This document shows, in pieces, positions 6,960 to 11,213 of a stretch of 11,213 nt of DNA. The stretch comes from JAYQPQ01 sp038145405 (GTDB taxonomy: Bacteria > Pseudomonadota > Gammaproteobacteria > Pseudomonadales > GM7GCV1). Each line of letters starts with the position of its first letter. The first letter of the stretch is position 1. The stretch lies in contig JAYQPQ010000057.1 in the NCBI GenBank assembly GCA_038145405.1, forward strand, positions 1 to 11,213, written 5' to 3'. Both the position numbers and the translations under genes were made by a program. The notes under the pieces were generated by a model, which made no database searches, had not been told where the DNA came from, and saw nothing but the letters and a program-made list of their open reading frames with translations.

Positions 6960-8351
6960 ATGATACCTACCATTGCCCTGATCGGGCGGCCCAATGTCGG
7001 CAAGTCCACCCTATTTAACCAGCTCACCCGCAGCCGGGATGCGCTGGTGGCCGACTTTGCCGGACTGACGCGCGACCGCCACTACGGTCGTGGCATACAC
7101 GACGAACGCCCTTTCTACGTTATCGATACCGGGGGCATGGGATCGGCGGAAGAAGGCATTGATGCACCGATGATGGCTCAGTCGCGACAGGCCGTGGAAG
7201 AAGCGGACCTGGTTATCTTTCTGGTCGATGCGCGCGAAGGACTTTCCCCAGCCGACGAGGAGATTGCGCATTTTCTGCGCAAGTCGCCGTGCCGCGTGAT
7301 TCTGGCTGTCAACAAAACCGATGGCCTGGACCTGGATGTCGCACTGGGTGATTTTTACCGGCTCGGTTTTGAACAGGTGTTGCCCATTGCTGCGGCACAC
7401 GGCCGCGGGGTCAAAGCCCTACTCGATGCTGCCATGAGTAGCTTTGAACCGGTGCCGGCTGCGGCGGAAGACGACGTCGAGCGCATTCGCATCGCGGTAG
7501 TCGGGCGCCCCAACGTCGGCAAATCGACGCTGATAAACCGATTGTTGGGTGAAGACCGCGTGGTGGTCTTCGATCTGCCCGGTACGACGCGGGATGCGAT
7601 TTATATTGATTTTGAACGCGAGGGTCGGGCCTATACCCTGATCGACACGGCCGGCATCCGCAAACGCAAGAATATTCGTCTGGCCGTAGAGAAGTTTTCC
7701 ATCGTCAAGACCTTGCAGGCCATCGAAGATGCGCAAGTCGTCATTCTGCTGATGGATGCGTCTGAAGGCATCGTCGACCAGGACCTGCATTTGCTCGGCC
7801 AGGTCATCGAATCGGGGCGCTCACTGGTAATCGCGGTCAACAAGTGGGACGGCCTGGCAGCCGACCAACGCGATTGGATCAAGCGCGAACTCGAACGTCG
7901 TCTGACCTTTGCCAATTTTGCCGACATCCACTTTATTTCTGCCTTGCACGGCACGGAGGTGGGCAACCTCTATCCGTCCATTCATCGCGCCTATGACAGC
8001 GCTGCGCTGGAGCTGAGTGCCAGCCGACTGACGCGCGTACTGGAGTCGGCAGTGAAGGATCATCCGCCGCCGTTGGTACGCGGCCGGCGCATCAAGCTGC
8101 GCTATGCCCACTCCGGCGGACATCACCCACCGGTGGTAGTAATCCATGGCAACCAAACAGCAGATGTCCCCGCCCACTATGTGCGCTATCTGGAAAAATA
8201 TTTTCGTCAGGCGCTCAATCTTCATGGCACGCCCATGAAGCTGGTATTTCGCACCGGTGAAAACCCCTTCGCCAGCAAGAAGCAGAAGCTGACCACGCGT
8301 CAGCTCAGCAAGCGCTGGCGGCTGATGAAGCATGTCAAGGGACGCAAATAG
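6960..8351 (+). CDS. der: Ribosome biogenesis GTPase Der (EngA)
   Basis: An essential GTPase with two tandem G domains that acts in late 50S subunit assembly. In the first G domain, G1 is GRPNVGKS at 9-16, G3 is DTGG at 56-59 and G4 is NKTD at 118-121. In the second, G1 is GRPNVGKS at 182-189, G3 is DTAG at 229-232 and G4 is NKWD at 294-297. A C-terminal KH-like domain runs from about 350 to 440 (PPLVRGRRIKLRYAH, VVVIHGNQ), followed by a basic tail ending RLMKHVKGRK. The 463 residues are shorter than the 490 of E. coli, because the acidic linker between the two G domains is short. The ATG at 6960 gives the standard MIPTIALIGRPNVGKST start. It follows bamB as in other gammaproteobacteria but appears to have its own promoter. 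The end is intact, immediately before the G/C-rich tract. Confidence 0.97.
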   Translation: MIPTIALIGRPNVGKSTLFNQLTRSRDALVADFAGLTRDRHYGRGIHDERPFYVIDTGGMGSAEEGIDAPMMAQSRQAVEEADLVIFLVDAREGLSPADEEIAHFLRKSPCRVILAVNKTDGLDLDVALGDFYRLGFEQVLPIAAAHGRGVKALLDAAMSSFEPVPAAAEDDVERIRIAVVGRPNVGKSTLINRLLGEDRVVVFDLPGTTRDAIYIDFEREGRAYTLIDTAGIRKRKNIRLAVEKFSIVKTLQAIEDAQVVILLMDASEGIVDQDLHLLGQVIESGRSLVIAVNKWDGLAADQRDWIKRELERRLTFANFADIHFISALHGTEVGNLYPSIHRAYDSAALELSASRLTRVLESAVKDHPPPLVRGRRIKLRYAHSGGHHPPVVVIHGNQTADVPAHYVRYLEKYFRQALNLHGTPMKLVFRTGENPFASKKQKLTTRQLSKRWRLMKHVKGRK

Positions 8352-8814
8352 CCCGGAGCAGGTCGCGGGGGGGCGGGGGAGGGGGGCCCGCCATTTGGGT
8401 GGGGCCCGCCCGCCGACGCGCCCCCCGCGGGCCGCCCAACAAGGGGGCCGCTACGCCGAAGATTCAGTCCATCTGGTGCTCGATCAGCTCGAGCTCGAGG
8501 GTCTGCAGTCCGATCAACGCTTCGCCGAGGTGTTCGTGCAGGCGCGGGTAACTCGCTACAAGGGTCCACTCCACATTCGCCAGGAGCTAGTACAACTGCG
8601 CCTGCCAGAGGCACTGGTCAGCCAGGTGCTGGCGGATGCAGCGGCAGACTGGAGCGATCTGGCCTGGCGGGCACTGCAGCGTAAATTTCGACCAGCCGAT
8701 CTCGGCGATCGCCCGGCGCAGGATCGCGCCAGGCAATACCTTTATCGCCGGGGCTTTGCGGCAGGGGATTGTGTGGCTGCCGTCGAGCGCTTGCGCGAGG
8801 CAATGCCCGATTAG
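8332..8814 (+). CDS. recX: Regulatory protein RecX, with aberrant or missing N-terminal segment
   Basis: RecX is a small helical protein that binds RecA filaments and modulates recombination. Residues about 41-160 of this frame (from 8452) match it: EDSVHLVLDQLELEGLQSD, then QRFAEVFVQARVTRYKGPLHIRQEL (the RFAxxFV…R..GP..IRQEL hallmark), DWSDLAWRALQRKF, and the ending ARQYLYRRGFAAGDCVAAVERL. The first repeat of normal RecX, a stretch of the type AxxLLxRREHSRxELxxKL, is not recognisable. Instead the frame reads through a glycine/arginine/proline-rich stretch encoded by the 8352-8450 tract. The only upstream ATG in frame is at 8332, inside the end of der, so the true start is unknown. Either the 5' end is corrupted in the sequence or the gene has lost it. 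recA, the usual upstream neighbour, is not here. Confidence 0.75.
   Translation: MSRDANSPEQVAGGRGRGARHLGGARPPTRPPRAAQQGGRYAEDSVHLVLDQLELEGLQSDQRFAEVFVQARVTRYKGPLHIRQELVQLRLPEALVSQVLADAAADWSDLAWRALQRKFRPADLGDRPAQDRARQYLYRRGFAAGDCVAAVERLREAMPD
8352..8450. other. Anomalous G/C-rich, homopolymer-like tract between der and the recognisable part of recX
   Basis: By hand count 86 of the 100 bases in 8351-8450 are G or C, far above the surroundings. The + strand has G runs of 7, 5 and 6 separated by single bases (8367-8386), then 3 and 4 (8397-8404), while C-rich runs dominate at 8405-8437. A 10-base direct repeat GGGGCCCGCC occurs at 8383-8392 and 8401-8410. GGCCCGC (8403-8409) can pair with GCGGGCC (8427-8433). 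It reads as neither normal coding sequence nor a normal spacer. Poly-G read errors, a badly filled assembly gap, or a genuine G-quadruplex/hairpin element are the possibilities; I favour an artefact. Confidence 0.8.
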
Positions 8815-8843
8815 CTGGGCTGGTGGCACGAGGATAGCCGCGC

Positions 8844-8849
8844 CATAAT
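8844..8849 (+). promoter_or_regulatory. Candidate -10 element upstream of the M23 peptidase gene
   Basis: CATAAT at 8844-8849 (5 of 6 to TATAAT) ends 6 bases before the ATG at 8856. The predicted transcription start would fall at or next to the start codon. No good -35 is visible at normal spacing, and there is no Shine-Dalgarno sequence. The element is supported only by its closeness to consensus and the 41-base gap after recX. Confidence 0.35.
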
Positions 8850-8855
8850 GTTCCC

Positions 8856-9713
8856 ATGAATAAAATTGTTATCGCACTTCTGCTTTTTTCTGCCGCTCAC
8901 ATCGCTCTTGCCCAGGATTTCCTGCAGGGGGAATGGGTAGAGGGCGCCATGCTGGTCGGACGGATTGACCTGGACGCTCGGGTTACCTTCAAGGGTAAAC
9001 CGGTCATGCTCGGAACCGACGGTATCTTTGTCATAGGTTTGCACCGGGACGAACCGGCTGAGGTCGAATTGGAGGTCGCCTGGCCTAGTGGAGAGGTTCA
9101 GCGCTGGCGCCACGCCGTTCAGCAACGCGACTACCAGATTCAGTATGTGGAGGGTATCGCCCAGAATATCATGGAGCCGAGTGCCGAGGAGCTGGAAATT
9201 ATTTGGCGCGACACGGTGATGACCCGTGACGCCAAGGCCTTGCGCGACGACCGGCTTGATTTCCTGGCTAATTTTGACTGGCCGCTGCTGGGCCGCATCA
9301 CTGGCGTTTACGGAAGTCAGCGCGTGTATAACGGCGAACCGGGAACACCCCATTACGGTCTGGATATTGCCGCGCCCACCGGTACGCCCTTCTTCGCTCC
9401 GGCTGCCGGTGTGGTCACGCTGGCGGTGCCCGACATGTTCTATTCCGGTGGAACAGTCATTCTGGATCATGGCCATGGCGTCTCCTCCAGCTTCCTGCAC
9501 ATGAGCAAAATCGATGTTGCCGTGGGCGATCGCCTGGAACAGGGTGATCGCATCGGTGAGGTAGGGGCAACCGGGCGGGTAACCGGGCCACATCTCGACT
9601 GGCGCATGAACTGGGAGGACTCCCGAATCGACCCGGCGCTGCTGTTGCAGCTTTCTGGCAATTGGCAGCGCAACCAGGCCCAGGACGGCGCCAGCTCAGC
9701 CGGGGGACCGTAG
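8856..9713 (+). CDS. Periplasmic M23-family (LytM/peptidoglycan) metallopeptidase
   Basis: A secreted 285-residue protein with a signal peptide at 1-19 (cleavage after ALA), a beta-rich Ig-like N-terminal region (about 28-100) and a C-terminal M23 zinc peptidase domain (about 145-262). Such enzymes cut peptide cross-links in peptidoglycan, or act as LytM-type activators of amidases. Zinc-site motifs are HYGLD (H166, D170), a FLHM in place of the usual HLS/HLH (H215), and GPHLDW (H246). The last motif is normally HxH; here the second histidine is replaced by D248. The flanking blocks GVYGSQRVYNGEPGTPHYGLDIAAPTGTP and GRVTGPHLDWRMNW look intact, so I expect a folded, probably active enzyme of a subfamily. 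The ATG at 8856 is the only sensible start because it begins the signal peptide. Substrate and role are not shown by the sequence. Confidence 0.9.
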   Translation: MNKIVIALLLFSAAHIALAQDFLQGEWVEGAMLVGRIDLDARVTFKGKPVMLGTDGIFVIGLHRDEPAEVELEVAWPSGEVQRWRHAVQQRDYQIQYVEGIAQNIMEPSAEELEIIWRDTVMTRDAKALRDDRLDFLANFDWPLLGRITGVYGSQRVYNGEPGTPHYGLDIAAPTGTPFFAPAAGVVTLAVPDMFYSGGTVILDHGHGVSSSFLHMSKIDVAVGDRLEQGDRIGEVGATGRVTGPHLDWRMNWEDSRIDPALLLQLSGNWQRNQAQDGASSAGGP

Positions 9714-9727
9714 TTTTATCCTCGGCT
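9698..9727 (+). terminator. Possible weak intrinsic terminator overlapping the M23 stop codon
   Basis: Bases 9698-9707 can pair with 9719-9727 (nine pairs including one G-T, with G9704 bulged), leaving an 11-base loop that contains the stop codon at 9711-9713. Only a short, interrupted T-rich stretch follows, so termination would be inefficient. It is at least well placed between the peptidase and the next gene. Confidence 0.3.
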
Positions 9728-9733
9728 TTGGCT

Positions 9734-9739
9734 TAAACT
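9734..9739 (+). promoter_or_regulatory. Possible -10 element upstream of the Trm112-like gene
   Basis: TAAACT at 9734-9739 matches TATAAT at 4 of 6 positions and lies 24 bases before the ATG at 9764. No convincing -35 was found. It lies in the A/T-richer part of the 50-base gap after the M23 gene. Confidence 0.25.
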
Positions 9740-9763
9740 TTCGCCCCCTTTCCCGCATTTGAC

Positions 9764-9976
9764 ATGATCGACAAACAACTGCTCAGCATCCTGGTGTGCC
9801 CGGTGACCAAGGCTCCTCTTATCTATGACCGGGAGGCCGGTGAGCTGCTGTCCACCGCCGCCGCCCTGGCCTATCCGATTCGTGACGGTATTCCCGTCAT
9901 GCTGGAGTCTGAAGCGCGTCAGCTGAGTGCCGAGGAGATTCTCGAAGTCAAGTCAAGGCACAAGAGCCATGACTGA
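9764..9976 (+). CDS. Trm112/YcaR-like small protein
   Basis: A 70-residue protein of the Trm112-like (UPF0434/YcaR) family, small proteins which in eukaryotes and archaea activate methyltransferases; the bacterial role is poorly defined. The family pattern is clear: LLSILVCPVTKAPLIYD (6-22), then LAYPIRDGIPVMLESEARQL (35-54). Classic members bind zinc with CPxC near the N-terminus and further cysteines. Here only C12 remains, the second position being Thr (CPVT), so tetrahedral zinc binding is unlikely. A comparable CPVTKGPL variant is, from memory, common in other proteobacteria. There is no obvious ribosome binding site before the ATG. The last codons overlap the next gene by 8 bases, suggesting coupled translation. 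In many bacteria this gene sits near lpxK/kdsB, so its position here is not the E. coli one. Confidence 0.9.
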   Translation: MIDKQLLSILVCPVTKAPLIYDREAGELLSTAAALAYPIRDGIPVMLESEARQLSAEEILEVKSRHKSHD

Positions 9977-10319
9977 CAAGAGCATCTTTACGCGCATCAT
10001 GGACGGCGAGATACCGGCCGATATTCTGTACGAGGATGAGCACTGCATCGTCATCCGGGATATTCAGCCCAAAGCGCCGGTGCACTGGCTCATTATTCCC
10101 AGACTGTGCATACCGCGTCTGGTGGACGCCGAGCAAGATCATCAGCAACTGCTCGGCCATCTGCTGCTGACGGCAGGCGAAGTGGCGCGCAAACTGGGCG
10201 TGGGCGATGCCTTCCGCCTGGTGGTCAATAACGGCGCCGGCGCGGGACAATCGGTCTACCACCTGCACCTGCATTTGCTGGCCAACAAAACCTTCAGTGA
10301 GAACCAGCTGGATTTCTGA
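9969..10319 (+). CDS. HIT-family (histidine triad, HinT-like) nucleotide-binding protein
   Basis: HIT proteins are small, usually dimeric purine-nucleotide phosphoramidases or AMP-lysine hydrolases. The 116 residues show the family layout: FTRIMDGEIPADILYEDEHCIVIRDIQPKAPVHWLIIPR (7-45), VVNNGAGAGQSVYHLHLHLL (85-104), with the histidine triad at H98, H100 and H102. The ending LANKTFSENQLDF replaces the tryptophan-proline-glycine tail found in most HinT proteins, so it is a divergent branch. I chose the ATG at 9969 because it gives the usual N-terminus; an in-frame ATG at 9927 would add 14 residues with no family similarity. AAGG at 9955-9958 may be the ribosome binding site. Overlap with the previous gene and only five bases before alaS suggest one transcript. 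Physiological substrate unknown. Confidence 0.92.
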   Translation: MTDKSIFTRIMDGEIPADILYEDEHCIVIRDIQPKAPVHWLIIPRLCIPRLVDAEQDHQQLLGHLLLTAGEVARKLGVGDAFRLVVNNGAGAGQSVYHLHLHLLANKTFSENQLDF

Positions 10320-10324
10320 GCCCC

Positions 10325-11213
10325 ATGAAGATTGCTGACGTACGCCAGGCCTTTTTGAGCTACTTCCAGGGCAAGGGACACGAGCTGGTGGCCAGCAGTT
10401 CCCTGGTGCCTGGCAACGACCCCACACTGCTCTTCACCAATGCCGGCATGGTGCAGTTCAAGGATGTCTTCCTCGGCACCGACAAACGCCCTTACCTCAG
10501 AGCGGCATCTTCGCAGCGCTGTGTTCGCGCTGGCGGCAAGCACAACGATCTCGAGAATGTCGGCTACACCGCACGCCACCATACCTTTTTTGAAATGCTG
10601 GGGAATTTCAGCTTTGGCGACTACTTCAAGCGCGATGCCATCCGCTACGGCTGGGAGTTGCTGACTGAGGTGCTTAAGCTGCCGCCAGAGCGGCTTTATG
10701 TGACGGTCTATGCCGAAGATGACGAAGCCTTTGCGATCTGGACTGGCGATATCGGGTTGGCGCCGGAGCGGGTTATCCGCATCGGCGACAACAAGGGCGC
10801 ACGCTACGCTTCCGACAATTTCTGGATGATGGGCGACACCGGTCCCTGCGGTCCCTGCACCGAAATATTCTACGACCACGGTCCGAATATTGCGGGCGGA
10901 TTGCCCGGCACGCCCGATGAGGATGGCGACCGCTACATTGAAATATGGAACATTGTGTTCATGCAGTTCAATCGCGACGCCCAGGGTGAAATGCACGCCC
11001 TGCCGAAGCCCTCGGTGGATACCGGCATGGGGCTGGAGCGCATTGCGGCAGTTTTGCAGGGCGTCCATTCCAATTATGAGATCGATCTGTTCCAGGCATT
11101 GATCGCCGCCGCCGCCGAATTGACCGGGACCGAGGACCTGAGCAACCAGTCGCTGCGCGTCATTGCTGATCATATTCGCGCCTGCGCCTTTCTGGTGGTG
11201 GATGGCGTATTGC
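10325..11213 (+). CDS. alaS: Alanyl-tRNA synthetase, N-terminal part (3' end outside window)
   Basis: AlaS charges tRNA-Ala and edits mischarged Ser/Gly in a later domain. The frame is open from the ATG at 10325 to the end of the window, giving 296 residues of about 870, so only the class II aminoacylation core is visible. Nearly invariant blocks are VASSSLVPGNDPTLLFTNAGM (22-42), SQRCVRAGGKHNDLENVG (63-80), HHTFFEMLGNFSFGDYFK (85-102), GDTGPCGPCTEIFYDHG (170-186), IEIWNIVFMQFNR (205-217) and SVDTGMGLERIAAVLQ (230-245). The reading stays in frame throughout. The start lies five bases after the HIT gene, with no terminator between. The recX–alaS association is widespread in gammaproteobacteria, usually with recA upstream. 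Confidence 0.98.
   Translation, partial: MKIADVRQAFLSYFQGKGHELVASSSLVPGNDPTLLFTNAGMVQFKDVFLGTDKRPYLRAASSQRCVRAGGKHNDLENVGYTARHHTFFEMLGNFSFGDYFKRDAIRYGWELLTEVLKLPPERLYVTVYAEDDEAFAIWTGDIGLAPERVIRIGDNKGARYASDNFWMMGDTGPCGPCTEIFYDHGPNIAGGLPGTPDEDGDRYIEIWNIVFMQFNRDAQGEMHALPKPSVDTGMGLERIAAVLQGVHSNYEIDLFQALIAAAAELTGTEDLSNQSLRVIADHIRACAFLVVDGVL

Noticed and set aside
8383..8410. The 10-base direct repeat GGGGCCCGCC as an attachment site or CRISPR-like repeat
   Set aside because: Only two copies in a low-complexity tract, with no integrase, cas gene or regular spacing nearby.
8300..8614. Proline/glycine-rich open frame on the - strand across the G/C tract
   Set aside because: It is open only because G/C-rich sequence has few stop codons; no domain is recognisable.
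9927..9968. Upstream ATG extending the HIT protein by 14 residues
   Set aside because: The added residues are out-of-frame sequence of the preceding Trm112-like gene; the family N-terminus begins at 9969.
10256..11173. Long open frame of 305 codons on the - strand opposite alaS
   Set aside because: It is a mirror of the alaS codon pattern, with no domain features; alaS on the + strand is unmistakable.
1..11213. A mobile element, defence island or new multi-gene system
   Set aside because: No transposase, integrase, tRNA boundary, toxin-antitoxin or nuclease/ATPase cassette was seen; every gene belongs to a known housekeeping or envelope family.

Overview
The window is a dense, almost gap-free block of housekeeping genes, all read from the + strand. 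It looks like a non-enteric gammaproteobacterium with moderately high G+C. Gene order ndk–rlmN–pilF/pilW–rodZ–ispG–hisS–yfgM–bamB–der is the classic gammaproteobacterial arrangement. The type IV pilus lipoprotein between rlmN and rodZ points to a Pseudomonas-like or marine lineage rather than an enteric. I cannot name a genus.

Layout. 1-298: 3' part of ndk. 299-3747: rlmN, pilF/pilW, rodZ and ispG abut or overlap by a few bases and are probably co-transcribed. 3765-5030: hisS, with a UUG start. 5031-5098: short spacer with an inverted repeat. 5099-6924: yfgM and bamB, both with GUG starts and overlapping. 6960-8351: der, with its own promoter-like element. 8352-8450: a short, extremely G/C-rich tract unlike anything around it. 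It runs into recX, whose normal N-terminal segment is not recognisable. 8856-9713: a periplasmic M23 peptidase. 9764-10319: a Trm112-like small protein overlapping a HIT-family protein. 10325 to the end: 5' part of alaS.

The genes serve nucleotide balance (Ndk), rRNA/tRNA methylation (RlmN), tRNA charging (HisS, AlaS), ribosome assembly (Der), isoprenoid synthesis (IspG) and envelope assembly (PilF, RodZ, YfgM, BamB, M23 peptidase).

I see no previously undescribed system. The feature most worth checking is the der/recX junction: two separately conserved neighbourhoods (ndk…der and recX…alaS) meet at about 100 bp of G/C homopolymer-like sequence, recX lacks its usual start, and recA, the usual neighbour of recX, is absent. 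A sequencing or assembly fault is the simplest reading; a real deletion or rearrangement is the alternative. Secondary points are a RodZ with no periplasmic domain, promoter elements so close to der and the M23 gene that their mRNAs may be leaderless, and variant metal-site residues in the M23 peptidase and the Trm112-like protein.
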